NCBI GenBank assembly: GCA_019637645.1
Contig: JAHBVH010000070.1
Location: 1-44,460, forward strand
Length of the DNA stretch: 44,460 bases
Source of the DNA: Caldilineaceae bacterium
Lineage (GTDB): Bacteria; Chloroflexota; Anaerolineae; Caldilineales; Caldilineaceae
Reading direction: 5' to 3'
A program made the translations under genes and the position numbers. The notes under the pieces were generated by a model. That model saw only the letters and a program-made list of their open reading frames with translations, did no database searches and was not told the origin of the DNA. Positions 1 to 8,775 of the stretch are shown here, one piece after another (within the stretch, counting starts at the first letter, position 1; each line of letters begins with the position of its first letter).

Positions 1-30
1 CATACTTTAACGGAACTCCTTTTTTATAGC
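1..30 (-). promoter_or_regulatory. Possible divergent gene start at the window edge
   Basis: On the minus strand a Shine-Dalgarno-like AAGGAG is followed, after a rather long 12-base spacer, by an ATG whose last base is position 1. A divergent gene could therefore begin here and run out of the window. Only its start codon would be inside, so nothing can be said about the product. The spacer is longer than usual, hence the low confidence. Confidence 0.3.
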
Positions 31-132
31 TTACGTTTCTCTGGATGAATTTACTTTTCCGTAAATAAAAATCACCTTGATTAGTATTTACGCCTATTTG
101 TCCTAGGAAAATGCGTAGAAAGGGAGCACGCT

Positions 133-912
133 ATGTCGAAGAAACTTATGCTGATCGGCAGCTTTTGTCTGGTTGTAGGGCTAACCTTTGTACAGGCACA
201 ATTCAGCTTTGCCGCGGCTGACCAGAAGGTAGTCGCGAGTGCTTTTGCCGCCGCTGGTGGCCCAGATGTCCGGGTTGTGAAGCAACAATCGCCCTTGCCC
301 ACGCCCACCAACACGCCCATTCCTGCGCCAACGAGCCTGCCACCGACCGGGGCTGATCTCACAGGCCAGTGGGAAAATCACAGCAGTGAACGTGATATAG
401 CGCTGAGTGGCTCGATAGCCACCGCCGCAGAAAACACGCAAGCCGCGAACAATGCCATGATCTACCCTGTCCACTTGGCTGTTGCGGCCATCAAGTTGGA
501 CACGGAAGTCAAGCCGCTTGGCTGGCGGCAGGTCATCGAAGGGAATCAAGATGTAAGTGTTTGGCAAGTGGTAGACAACGCTGCCGGTTGGCATCTAAAT
601 AGTGCAGTGCCTGGCGAGGTGGGCAATGTCGTCATCAGTGGTCATAACAACATTGGGGGCTCTGTCTTCCGCAATCTCCATCGCCTGGAAGCTGGTGACG
701 AAATCACCCTCTTAACCAACACAGGCACAGAGTTAGTCTATGTAGTGGATAATGTACAGATTGTGAAAGAAAAATATGCCAGCGCCGCGCAACGTGAAGC
801 GAACGCGGCGGCCATCAGCCAAACCAGTGACAAGCGGCTGACCTTGATCACCTGCTGGCCTTCCTACAGCAACACCCATCGCGTCATTGTGGTGGCCCAC
901 CCGGTTGAATAA
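133..912 (+). CDS. Sortase (class D/F-like cysteine transpeptidase)
   Basis: A 259-residue secreted or membrane-anchored sortase. Residues 1-28 form a signal/anchor helix with a KK start, and residues 50-73 a Pro/Thr-rich linker. The sortase beta-barrel runs from about 108 to the end. The catalytic set is visible: His171 in VISGHNN, Cys241 in TLITCWP and Arg250 in THRVIVV. Sortases cleave a sorting motif and join the protein to a wall or amine acceptor. The ATG at 133 has an AGAAAGGGAG ribosome site. The linker itself contains LPPTG (69-73), which fits the LPXTG consensus but has no following membrane helix. No pilin or LPXTG substrate gene is nearby. Family assignment is firm; the class and substrate are not. 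Confidence 0.88.
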   Translation: MSKKLMLIGSFCLVVGLTFVQAQFSFAAADQKVVASAFAAAGGPDVRVVKQQSPLPTPTNTPIPAPTSLPPTGADLTGQWENHSSERDIALSGSIATAAENTQAANNAMIYPVHLAVAAIKLDTEVKPLGWRQVIEGNQDVSVWQVVDNAAGWHLNSAVPGEVGNVVISGHNNIGGSVFRNLHRLEAGDEITLLTNTGTELVYVVDNVQIVKEKYASAAQREANAAAISQTSDKRLTLITCWPSYSNTHRVIVVAHPVE

Positions 913-946
913 CAAGCTAGGAAGTTTTCTGTAAAGGCAGACAACC

Positions 947-979
947 AGACCTGTCCGGTTTCCAGAACCTGACAGGTCT
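947..979. repeat. Palindrome of the GACAGG family, after the sortase gene
   Basis: An imperfect inverted repeat with arms AGACCTGTC and GACAGGTCT around a GGTTTCCAGAACC core. It starts 35 bases after the sortase stop. There is no long T run after it, so it may be a weak terminator or a REP-like extragenic palindrome. Related copies lie near 2729, 17251, 20872, 22980, 40589 and 42102. Confidence 0.75.
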
Positions 980-1072
980 TTGCGGTAGCACCACTCTATG
1001 AGTGGAAGGCTTTAGCTGGCTGATGGCGCTTGTGCGAAACACAGCACCATCAGCCAAGTCTTATTTCATGGA

Positions 1073-2644
1073 CTACTCACGATAGTGACAGCCAATACTG
1101 CGTTTGTTCTGCCAAGCGGCATTCGTAATCAATAACGCCGTTCGTACAGCATTGCGCAACCCAATCAGTTCATCACTCAGGCGGGTCTGCCGGTAGAACT
1201 GTTCAATTTCCGTCTCCAGCCGATTCAACTCGCGCAGCGCCCGCTCCAAACGTGGCGCAGTTCGCACCAAGCCCACATAGTTCCACATAATGTGCTTGAT
1301 TGAACTCATATCTTGGCTAATCAGCGCTGGATCGGCTGTTTCGTTGCCTGGCTCCACCCAAGCCGGAATTTCCGCTGCATCAAAGGCCGCCACCACAGGT
1401 AACGTGGCCAGGATATGCTGCGCGGCCCGTTCACCCCAAACCAGCCCCTCCAACAGCGAAGTACTGGCTAGCCGGTTAGCCCCATGAACGCCCGTACAGG
1501 AGACTTCGCCCACAGCATAAAGATGCTGCCGATCAGTTCGCCCCCATTCATCCACCCAAATGCCGCCACAGGAATAGTGCGAAGCGGGCACCACCGGCAC
1601 GGGATCTTCGGTTATATCGACCCCATACTCCAAGCTGCGCGCATAGATCGTCGGGAATTTGGCGCGGATTTGGTCGGGCGCAAGATAGGAAGCTAGATCT
1701 AAATAGACATTGGTTAGATCCTGCTCCAACATCTCGCGATGGATACTCTGTGCGACCACATCGCGTGGGGCCAGATCTTTCCACTCCGGTGCATACTTTG
1801 CCATAAAGGGTTTACCCTTGGCATCGATGAGGCGCGCGCCAGCGCCACGCACCGCTTCGGAGACCAAAAAACGGGCACCATTTTGATAATAAAACGCTGT
1901 GGGATGGAATTGGACAAATTCAGCATTAATAATCCGCACCCCCGCGCGATAGGCCATGGCTAGGCCATCGCCCCGTGCGCCAACCGGGTTGGTAGTTCGG
2001 AGAAAGACCTGCCCTAAACCGCCGGTCGCTAACACCGTCTGCTTGGCTAGGCAGCGAACGGCTTGGCCCTCTTCCTGATCGAACAAATAAGCCCCCACAC
2101 AGGTACGTGGCTCGTAGCTGCGGAGACGGTTACGACTATGGTGGGAAGGGGTCAAGAGATCAACCGCGGTATGGCCGGTCAAGAGTGTTACATTGGGATG
2201 AGCCGCCAGGGCATTGAGCAGGGCAATCTCAATGGCTTTGCCGGTAGCGTCCGCGGCATGGACGATGCGCGGCAGCGTATGCCCCCCTTCCAAGGTCAGC
2301 GAAAGCGCGCCAGTCGTGGTGTGATCAAAGGGAACGTTCAGGCGCTCCAGGAGCACGCGACGCACGGCGGCTGGCCCCTCTTGTGCTAAAAGGCGCACGG
2401 CGGGTTCGTAACAATGACCGGCCCCCGCCCGCAAAATATCCTCGACCAACAGATCGGGCGAATCATCATGGCTGGTATAGATAATACCACCCTGTGCCCA
2501 GTAGGTATTGGTAGTTTCTGGGGCTTTACCGCGAGTGACCACGGTCACCGCTACCCCCGCATCGGCCAGGGTCAGTGCCGTTGTTCCGCCAGCAATGCCA
2601 CAGCCCAAAATGAGTACATCGGTTTCAAGTAAGTCCGTTGTCAT
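1073..2644 (-). CDS. nadB: L-aspartate oxidase
   Basis: A 523-residue FAD flavoprotein that oxidises L-aspartate to iminoaspartate, the first step of de novo NAD synthesis; NadA then condenses this with dihydroxyacetone phosphate. Visible: dinucleotide-binding GCGIAGG (14-20), TYWAQGG (47-53), EAVRGAGA (263-270), the catalytic-region Arg in APRDVV (292-297), HYSCGG (356-361) and GANRLASTSLLEG (388-400), all typical of the succinate dehydrogenase/aspartate oxidase superfamily. The C-terminal helical domain is complete and the length matches the family. It is the last gene of a leftward nadC-nadA-nadB cluster, about 156 bases after nadA, with a palindrome in the gap. Fumarate reductase flavoprotein is the alternative, but context and the aspartate-oxidase-type N-terminus argue against it. 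Confidence 0.95.
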   Translation of the reverse strand: MTTDLLETDVLILGCGIAGGTTALTLADAGVAVTVVTRGKAPETTNTYWAQGGIIYTSHDDSPDLLVEDILRAGAGHCYEPAVRLLAQEGPAAVRRVLLERLNVPFDHTTTGALSLTLEGGHTLPRIVHAADATGKAIEIALLNALAAHPNVTLLTGHTAVDLLTPSHHSRNRLRSYEPRTCVGAYLFDQEEGQAVRCLAKQTVLATGGLGQVFLRTTNPVGARGDGLAMAYRAGVRIINAEFVQFHPTAFYYQNGARFLVSEAVRGAGARLIDAKGKPFMAKYAPEWKDLAPRDVVAQSIHREMLEQDLTNVYLDLASYLAPDQIRAKFPTIYARSLEYGVDITEDPVPVVPASHYSCGGIWVDEWGRTDRQHLYAVGEVSCTGVHGANRLASTSLLEGLVWGERAAQHILATLPVVAAFDAAEIPAWVEPGNETADPALISQDMSSIKHIMWNYVGLVRTAPRLERALRELNRLETEIEQFYRQTRLSDELIGLRNAVRTALLITNAAWQNKRSIGCHYRE

Positions 2645-2728
2645 ACATGACTCTGATTTCTAGATGAGTGGCCCACGCTAGAGTTTGTCATCTGGTTGGC
2701 GCTGTGATCCCCACAACCGCCAACGAAA

Positions 2729-2760
2729 GACTCCGTCAGGTTTTGAAAACCTGACGGGTC
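2729..2760. repeat. Palindrome between nadA and nadB
   Basis: An inverted repeat with core TCAGGTTTTGAAAACCTGA and outer arms GACTCCG / CGGGTC. It belongs to the GACAGG palindrome family (here GTCAGG). It lies 40 bases after the nadA stop and upstream of nadB on the minus strand, so it could attenuate read-through or stabilise mRNA ends. Confidence 0.75.
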
Positions 2761-2800
2761 AGCTTGCGGTAGGGCCTATTTCGTCAAACGGTGTGCAGCC

Positions 2801-3868
2801 CTACCCAATGGCAATCATACGCTCCACGGAACGAGCTGCCCGCCGCCGAATCGCTTCGGGCACATGGACTTCGTAGCGCAGTTCGCGCAGCGCTATGAGG
2901 GTATCTTCCAGCGTGATCTGGTTCATGTGGGGACACCGAACGCTGCACAAACGCAACATCTCCTTTTCGGGATTGGCCGCCACAATATTGTCAGCCATAG
3001 AACATTCAGTCAACAATAGATAGCGTGGCGCTTTGCTTTCGGCCACATGGCGCATCATGGCCGTGGTGCTGCCCGCATAGTCCGCCGCGGCGACCACATC
3101 GGGGCTGCATTCGGGATGGGCCAAAATCTCGACATCGGGGAACTGTTGGCGCACATCGCGAATATCTTGCACAGTAAACTTTTCGTGAACTTCACAGCGG
3201 CCACGCCAGCCAATAAAATCAAAAGGCGCTTCCGTCTCTAGCGTCACCGTGGTGTGACCATTCTTCATCACCGACGGGAAAATGATGCGCTTGCCCGTTT
3301 CGCGGGCAACATTTTGCGCCAGATATTCATCGGGGATAAAAATAATCGTGTCGCTATCCAATGATTCAACGACCTTGACCGCGTTGCCCGAAGTGCAGCA
3401 AATATCACATTCGGCCTTGACATCGGCATAGGTATTGACATAGGTCACCACGGGCACGCCAGGGAAGCGCGCCTTCAAGGCGCGTACATCGTCGGCAGTG
3501 ATGCTCGACGCTAAGGAGCAGCCGGCACGGTTCGATGGAACCAAAACCATCTTCTCGGGGTTCAAGATCTTCGCCGTCTCGGCCATAAATTCGACCCCAC
3601 AGAAGACAATAATATCCTTATCGGTTTGGGCGGCTTTCCGGCTCAGTTCCAAGGAATCGCCGACAAAATCGGGGATGGAGTGAAAGAGCGCGGGTTCCAT
3701 ATAGTTATGCCCTAGGATAACCGCGTTTTTCTCTACCTTGAGCCGGTTGATCTCATAGGCCACCTCGGCCTTAATTCGCAACTCGACATCGGGGACCACA
3801 TCCGCTAATTTACGTTGCATCAACGCATACATTTCGTTGACCGAATTCGCTTGCATTGTTGTACTCAT
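2801..3868 (-). CDS. nadA: Quinolinate synthase
   Basis: A [4Fe-4S] enzyme that condenses iminoaspartate with dihydroxyacetone phosphate to quinolinate. I prefer the ATG at 3868 (protein starts MSTTMQANS, 355 residues). The open frame extends to 3985, but that extension is basic, lies in the structured leader and has no NadA similarity. Numbered from MSTT, the three cluster cysteines are expected at Cys90 (FCGVEFMAE), one of Cys154/157/158 (ECDICCTSG) and Cys312 (VRCPHMNQ), matching the three-cysteine pattern of NadA. VILGHNY near the N-terminus and the TTAMMRHV motif are also typical. The gene sits between nadC and nadB on the same strand. Family call is secure; the start is moderately so. 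Confidence 0.94.
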   Translation of the reverse strand: MSTTMQANSVNEMYALMQRKLADVVPDVELRIKAEVAYEINRLKVEKNAVILGHNYMEPALFHSIPDFVGDSLELSRKAAQTDKDIIVFCGVEFMAETAKILNPEKMVLVPSNRAGCSLASSITADDVRALKARFPGVPVVTYVNTYADVKAECDICCTSGNAVKVVESLDSDTIIFIPDEYLAQNVARETGKRIIFPSVMKNGHTTVTLETEAPFDFIGWRGRCEVHEKFTVQDIRDVRQQFPDVEILAHPECSPDVVAAADYAGSTTAMMRHVAESKAPRYLLLTECSMADNIVAANPEKEMLRLCSVRCPHMNQITLEDTLIALRELRYEVHVPEAIRRRAARSVERMIAIG

Positions 3869-3908
3869 CTTCCTCTGACTCTTTCTCGCTTCTGGGCTGA
3901 AACGCGAA

Positions 3909-4052
3909 CGCTGATTGGGCGAATAAGCCGGAGCAAACCAGCGGTCCCGTTGCAGCTTGGCCTGTCCACAGTCTCTCAGAAGCAACTGGGTTAGGGCTTA
4001 CGCACCGAAGTTGGTCGTCTAAGCACGGACAGCTTTGGCAACCCAATCAGCG
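3909..4052 (-). promoter_or_regulatory. Structured leader upstream of nadA (long imperfect palindrome)
   Basis: The 230-base gap between nadC and nadA is bounded by perfect 11-base arms, CGCTGATTGGG at 3909-3919 and its complement at 4042-4052. Nested inside are weaker arms, GTTGCAGCTTGGCCTGTCC against GGACAGCTTTGGCAAC. The centre carries CTTACGCA, a terminus shared with other repeats in this window. Read leftward it would be an mRNA leader for nadA, ending about 40 bases before the chosen start. It may be a regulatory RNA or a decayed mobile palindrome; the sequence alone does not decide. Confidence 0.5.
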
Positions 4053-4100
4053 CTAGCGCAAGGACTTTGATACACCAAATCTTAGGGAGCAAGGTTGGTG

Positions 4101-4994
4101 TTACATCGCTTCTTTTAACAGAAAACTAATATCAAACGCTTCGACGGAATGGGTTAACTTCCCCACCGAGATCAGATCGACACCGGTCGCGGCAATTGCA
4201 GCCACAGTCGCTAACGAAACATTACCCGAAGCTTCCAGGGGCACCGCGCCATTGGTGATCCCCACGGCCTCGCGCATTTGGGCCAAGTCCATGTTGTCCA
4301 ACATGATCTGATCGACGCCCAAAGGGAGCGCCTCTTGTAACTCCGCCAAGGAACGGACTTCGACCTCGATCGGACGGTGACGCGCGTCCTGACGCCGAAC
4401 CTGTGCCACCGCGGCGGAAATCCCACCCGCCGCGGCGACATGGTTTTCCTTGATCAGGACCATGTCATAGAGGCCGTGACGGTGATTAGTCCCGCCCCCT
4501 AGGGCCACCGCCCACTTATCCAAGCCGCGCAAGCCAGGCACCGTTTTACGGGTATCCAAAATCTGGGCAGCGGTGCCTTGAACCGCGGCCACATACTGAG
4601 CCGTAAGCGTTGCAATGCCCGACATTCGTTGCAAGAAGTTAAGCGCAGTCCGTTCGGCGGTTAGCAGGATCTGCCCAGGGCCATGCACGGTCGCCATGGG
4701 TGCCCCACGCGCAATGGCCTCGCCGTCGCGCACATGGGCGGTAAAAGAGACGGCACCTTCTTGTCCCTGCATGAGCGCAACCAAAGCAAAGGTGAGCTGT
4801 GCCACTTCTAGACCAGCCACGACCCCGGTCGCTTTGGCGATCAACGTTCCTTCATAACTGGCCGTCGGCGCAACCGTACACAAGGTGGTTACGTCGCCAT
4901 CCCCCACATCCTCCTCCAGCGCCCGCTGGATAGCCACGACCATTTGTTGGCGTGACACCTGTTCGGGACGCATCAATCTACCCATCTGTTCCAT
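4101..4994 (-). CDS. nadC: Nicotinate-nucleotide pyrophosphorylase (carboxylating)
   Basis: Quinolinate phosphoribosyltransferase, which converts quinolinate and PRPP to nicotinate mononucleotide, CO2 and pyrophosphate, the third step of de novo NAD synthesis. Visible motifs: EEDVGDGDVTT near the N-terminus, LNFLQRMSGIAT, LDTRKTVPGLR, the GGG-x2-HR-x2-L-x-D block with IKENH, EVEVRSL, and the C-terminal barrel LDNMD and EASGNV. The open frame reaches 5111, but residues before MEQMGRL look like translated upstream sequence; from 4994 the length is about 297, near the family norm. No good ribosome site distinguishes the nearby Met codons. It heads the leftward nad cluster. Confidence 0.94.
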   Translation of the reverse strand: MEQMGRLMRPEQVSRQQMVVAIQRALEEDVGDGDVTTLCTVAPTASYEGTLIAKATGVVAGLEVAQLTFALVALMQGQEGAVSFTAHVRDGEAIARGAPMATVHGPGQILLTAERTALNFLQRMSGIATLTAQYVAAVQGTAAQILDTRKTVPGLRGLDKWAVALGGGTNHRHGLYDMVLIKENHVAAAGGISAAVAQVRRQDARHRPIEVEVRSLAELQEALPLGVDQIMLDNMDLAQMREAVGITNGAVPLEASGNVSLATVAAIAATGVDLISVGKLTHSVEAFDISFLLKEAM

Positions 4995-5047
4995 CTTTCT
5001 AAGGAGTTTGTCCCTCATTATCCATACAAAACAGTCAGCAAAAGTAA

Positions 5048-5064
5048 GTGTACCATACACACTA
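5048..5064. promoter_or_regulatory. Candidate operator upstream of nadC
   Basis: AGTGT and ACACT are inverted half-sites separated by seven bases, in AT-rich DNA about 55 bases upstream of the chosen nadC start. This could be an operator for the nad cluster. I cannot match it confidently to the NrtR, NiaR or NadQ consensus, so the call rests on symmetry and position only. Confidence 0.25.
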
Positions 5065-5153
5065 AGAGCAAATTTTATCATATTTTTTTTAAATGCGCAA
5101 ATTAGTGTCAAAAGGACACCTAGTTATCTAACGGCTTACGCAGCAAACAAGCA

Positions 5154-5189
5154 AAAACACGCCAACCCCGGGCAGGGTTGGCGTGTTTT
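5154..5189 (-). terminator. Intrinsic terminator after the sugar ABC operon
   Basis: A strong hairpin: AAAACACGCCAACCC pairs with GGGTTGGCGTGTTTT around a short GGGCA-type loop. Read on the minus strand it lies about 90 bases after the binding-protein stop, and the A/T ends supply a U tract. It separates the ABC operon from nadC. Confidence 0.85.
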
Positions 5190-5278
5190 CCAAAACGATC
5201 TTCAGGATGTAATGCGCCGCTAACGCAATTATGGTCGCGCGCTAGGGGTGGGAAAGCCCAACCGCGCGGCCAGCGCCA

Positions 5279-6634
5279 CTAACCTTCAATAGCGCGCAAT
5301 AGTTCGACAACGGGCTCGGCTTCTTTGACCAGGATCGCATTGACTTCGGCAAAGACCGTGGCTACCTCTTCGGCTTGGACGGTGATGCGCTCCAGCCCTT
5401 GCCCAATGATCTGATCGCCATTGGGGACCCAGACGCGGGCGCTATCCTGCGGGCGGGTCAATTCCAATTGCTTGACGGCAGTCTCAAATTGTGGGAATTC
5501 CGCGTAGTAGGCCATCATGCTTTCGCCAGTGGCCGCGCTCTTGCGCACAGGCATGTAACCAGTATTCTGCGACCAGAAGGCGGTATTTTCGGGATTAGAA
5601 ACAAAGCCGAGATAGCGCATAGCCAAGCTGCGCTTCTCTTCGGGGCAGGCAGTCAGGATCGATAGACCGGCACCGCCGGTGCAGCAGCCAAAGAATTCCT
5701 GCTTGGGCAAGAAAGCAGTCCCAAATTCAAAGGGGGCATTGGCTTTGATGCCCCCCATGGAGCCGGTCGAGGCCATAGTGGCGGCGGTGAGACCATTGAT
5801 GAAATCGGTCTGGATATCCTTGCTCGGCACCGCCCACTTATATTCGTGGACGGTATCTTTATAGAACTGACCGGCGGCGACGGCCCCCTCTTCGGCTAGG
5901 TGCATGGTAAAATCGGGATCGCTGTAGGCACCGCCAAATTGCCAGGCAACGCCCTGGAAGAGCCAGGCAATATAGCTCGCGCCATCCGGATGGGCAAAGG
6001 CCGAAACTTTCAGCTCATCACCCTCCCGCTCTACCAGATTGGGGGCCCATTCCATAAATTCATCCCAGCTCTCTGGGCCGCGATCGGGCAACCCAGCGGC
6101 AGCCCACTTCTCTTTGTTATAGTAGAAGAGCGGCGTGCTCCGGGCAAAGGGCACCCACCAATGCTGGCCCTGGCGCAACCCTTCATTGATCAACGGGTCT
6201 TGATAATCGGTTAGATCAATCGCTTCGACCTCTGCCAAATCATCCACCGGCACCAGCACTTGGTTGAGATAGAACTTAAACCACCAAACGTCGCTCAAGA
6301 GCGAAATATCGGGCGCGGTTTGGGCTTGCAACGCCGCGGTTACTTTCTGAGCGGTCTCTTCGTAGCTGCCCTGCACTTGGTAGTCCACTGTCACTTCGCC
6401 GCCATAGCTTTCATTGAATTTCTCGACCAAAGCCGTTTCGGCTTCGCCATTTTTTCCGCTAAAGCTGCTCCAAAGCACCAGCGTTGTGCCCTCTACCGCG
6501 GGTGCGGCGGCGCCACCAGTGGTGGCCGGGGTGGCACCAGGAGCAACCGGGGCACAGGCCGCCAAGGCCAAGAGACCGGCGCTCGCGCCCATGCCCATCA
6601 ACAGTTGACGACGCGTCATTGGATTCGCTAACAT
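5279..6634 (-). CDS. Sugar ABC transporter substrate-binding lipoprotein (family 1)
   Basis: A UgpB/MalE-type extracellular binding protein. I choose the ATG at 6634 (MLANPMTRRQLL) because GGGAG lies six bases upstream; earlier in-frame Met codons exist. The N-terminus has a twin-arginine-like TRRQLL, a hydrophobic stretch and the lipobox LALAAC, so the mature protein should be a lipoprotein. It continues with TLVLWSSFSG, typical of SBP_bac_1, and a family-length body of about 450 residues. It is the last gene of a leftward operon with two permeases; the next permease stop lies about 40 bases upstream. Likely ligands are oligosaccharides or glycerol-3-phosphate-like compounds; the exact substrate is unknown. 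No ATPase gene is linked. Confidence 0.93.
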   Translation of the reverse strand: MLANPMTRRQLLMGMGASAGLLALAACAPVAPGATPATTGGAAAPAVEGTTLVLWSSFSGKNGEAETALVEKFNESYGGEVTVDYQVQGSYEETAQKVTAALQAQTAPDISLLSDVWWFKFYLNQVLVPVDDLAEVEAIDLTDYQDPLINEGLRQGQHWWVPFARSTPLFYYNKEKWAAAGLPDRGPESWDEFMEWAPNLVEREGDELKVSAFAHPDGASYIAWLFQGVAWQFGGAYSDPDFTMHLAEEGAVAAGQFYKDTVHEYKWAVPSKDIQTDFINGLTAATMASTGSMGGIKANAPFEFGTAFLPKQEFFGCCTGGAGLSILTACPEEKRSLAMRYLGFVSNPENTAFWSQNTGYMPVRKSAATGESMMAYYAEFPQFETAVKQLELTRPQDSARVWVPNGDQIIGQGLERITVQAEEVATVFAEVNAILVKEAEPVVELLRAIEG

Positions 6635-6674
6635 CATTTTCTCCCTACAATTTTGAATAGAATTATTTTGCAAT

Positions 6675-7601
6675 TTATCCCTTTACAGCGCCAGCAGCAA
6701 TGCCATCGACAATATAGCGTTGGGCATACCAAAAGACCACCAGCACCGGCAAGACAACAAAGAGCGTGCCAGCCATGACCACGCCCCAATCGACACTGCC
6801 CTCTTCGATGATCAGGCCACGAATGCCGATGGGCAGGACCCGCATCTCTTTGGTGTTGGTAACAATCAACGGCCAAAGAAAGTCATTCCATTTCCCCACC
6901 ACACTAAGCAGGCCAAAGGAGATAATCGCGGGCATTGCCAAGGGGGTGACAATCGAGACCAACATCCGCAAGTGGCTAGCACCATCGACCTTGGCCGCAT
7001 CCAAAATATCCCGAGGCAGTGTGAGGTAATATTGGCGCAGAAGGAAGGTGCCATAGGCCACCGACGCCCCCGGCACAATAATGCCCTGGTAGGTGTTGAT
7101 CCACTTCAGGCGGGCCACCGTCAAATAGTTGGGCAGAATGGTCACTTGGCCGGGTACCATGAGCGCGGCCAGCAACAACAAGAAGAGCCACTCCTTTTTG
7201 GGAAAGCGCAAAAAGGTAAAGGCATAGGCCGAAGTCACGGCAAAGAAGATCTCAAAGCCACTCCCAAAGAAGGTGGTGATGATGGTGTTCAGATAGTACC
7301 GGCCAAAGGGGGCCGATTGCCAAGCACGGATAAAGTTGGCGAGCGTGGGCTCCACGGGCAGCCATGTCGGCGGCACCCGATAGATCTCGGTGGTCGGCTT
7401 AAACGAACCGATGATCATCCAGTAGACCGGCAGCCCAACCAACAAGACACAGAGGGTTAGGCCAAGATAGCTCAGGCTCGTCGCGACCCAACCACGGCGT
7501 TGCCCCACCCATTGGCTCTCCACCCGCACGGCGGCCCGCGGCAGAGAGGCCACCCCAAACTTTGTTGGAACAGAAGAAGTTATCAGCTTTGCATTTGTCA
7601 T
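6675..7601 (-). CDS. Sugar ABC transporter permease (MalG/UgpE type)
   Basis: Inner-membrane permease of the carbohydrate-uptake-1 family, predicted to have six helices. The first helix is near GLTLCVLLVGLPVYW, and the conserved cytoplasmic loop reads DAAKVDGASHLRML, the EAA-type motif that contacts the ATPase. The open frame begins at 7643 and would overlap the upstream permease. The ATG at 7601 (MTNAKLITS) clears the overlap and has a modest AGG about nine bases upstream, so I prefer it. The protein ends AAGAVKG, typical of MalG-like permeases. It pairs with the MalF-like permease encoded immediately upstream. Family call secure; start uncertain. Confidence 0.92.
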   Translation of the reverse strand: MTNAKLITSSVPTKFGVASLPRAAVRVESQWVGQRRGWVATSLSYLGLTLCVLLVGLPVYWMIIGSFKPTTEIYRVPPTWLPVEPTLANFIRAWQSAPFGRYYLNTIITTFFGSGFEIFFAVTSAYAFTFLRFPKKEWLFLLLLAALMVPGQVTILPNYLTVARLKWINTYQGIIVPGASVAYGTFLLRQYYLTLPRDILDAAKVDGASHLRMLVSIVTPLAMPAIISFGLLSVVGKWNDFLWPLIVTNTKEMRVLPIGIRGLIIEEGSVDWGVVMAGTLFVVLPVLVVFWYAQRYIVDGIAAGAVKG

Positions 7602-7614
7602 AGGTGTAACCTGC

Positions 7615-8571
7615 TTAGGTGTAGTGGACATTGCGCTCCGCATAGCGCATCTGCACTAATGTAAAGAGCAACATCGCGGAGAAGAGCACCACCGACGCGA
7701 CCCCCGCCCGGCCCGCGTTGAAAGCCGCAAAGCCTTCCTGATAGAGATAGAAAACCAAGGTCGCGGTTGAGCTGACCGGGCCACCATCGGTCATGGTTTT
7801 GATGATATCAAAGGATTGAAAGCCGGTCAGAATGGTGGTGAGCACCAGAAAAAAGGTGATCGGGGAGAGACCGGGCAAGGTAATATGCCAAAAGCGCGCC
7901 CCCGGTGAAGCCCCATCCACAATGGCCGCTTCGTACAATTCACGCGAAATGGCTTGCAAACCCGCCAAGTAAATCACCACCGCATAGCCGACGTTCTTCC
8001 AAACATGCACAATCAGCACCGCCGTCATGGCCCAAGCAGGATCTAACAACCAATTGGGCGACCGACCACCCCAAAGCCGCACAAAACCATCAATCAGCCC
8101 ATAGCGGGTGTCAAAGATGTAGATCCAGACCAACCCAACAGCCACGCCACTCAGCATGACGGGGCTAAAGACAAGGCTGCGCACCGCGTTGCGGCCCCGC
8201 AGCGGCTGATTCAGCAGCAAGGCCATGAGCAACCCAAGGAGGCAGATAGCCGCGACCGAACCAAAGGTAAAGACCAAGGTGTTGAGCAAGATTCGCCCAA
8301 AAGCTGCCGAGGTAAGGAGTTCCTGATAGTTAGCCAGCCCCACCCAGCGCTTGATCGGCGCTAACATGTCCCACCGGACAAAGCTCAAATAGCCGTTGTA
8401 GACAAGCGGCCAATAGGTAAAGAGGACAAAGAGAAAGAGATTCGGGCCGACCAAGCCCAGAAAGAGCAACCATTCGCGGCGCTCGGCCACCGATACCTTC
8501 CGGCGCGTTGAGCGCGGCAGGAGCGGACTTTGTGCGGACAACGTTTGCACGACCCTTTCATCCTTTCTCAT
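7615..8571 (-). CDS. Sugar ABC transporter permease (MalF/UgpA type)
   Basis: The partner permease of the same importer, about 318 residues from the ATG at 8571 (MRKDERVVQ). The open frame extends to 8604, and a GTG further in is also possible. Hydrophobic helices begin at LLFLGLVGPNLFLFVLFTYW. The EAA loop reads YEAAIVDGASPGARF, and GPVSSTATLVFYLY near the end is typical of UgpA-like permeases. It is the first gene of the leftward operon permease, permease, binding protein. No ATP-binding subunit lies within the window, so a shared MsmX/UgpC-like ATPase elsewhere would be needed. Confidence 0.91.
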   Translation of the reverse strand: MRKDERVVQTLSAQSPLLPRSTRRKVSVAERREWLLFLGLVGPNLFLFVLFTYWPLVYNGYLSFVRWDMLAPIKRWVGLANYQELLTSAAFGRILLNTLVFTFGSVAAICLLGLLMALLLNQPLRGRNAVRSLVFSPVMLSGVAVGLVWIYIFDTRYGLIDGFVRLWGGRSPNWLLDPAWAMTAVLIVHVWKNVGYAVVIYLAGLQAISRELYEAAIVDGASPGARFWHITLPGLSPITFFLVLTTILTGFQSFDIIKTMTDGGPVSSTATLVFYLYQEGFAAFNAGRAGVASVVLFSAMLLFTLVQMRYAERNVHYT

Positions 8572-8775
8572 GTAGCTAGCAACGAAACACGCCCATGGCG
8601 GCAAGCACGATTAGCGTTCACAAACTGGGTGTACCTTACTAAGCTTCCATTAACAACGCAGCCTTCTTTTGTTAGGAAAAGGTTAAATCCATCGCGTAGC
8701 TTGATTAACAGAAAAAAGAAGACTGCTGCCATCCCTTCTGTAAACATAAGCAAGTGCTCTTCGTTAACGCTTGGG

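Noticed and set aside
6720..7460. 246-codon plus-strand frame opposite the MalG-like permease
   Set aside because: Antisense shadow; translation is rich in H, Q, G and N with no domain.
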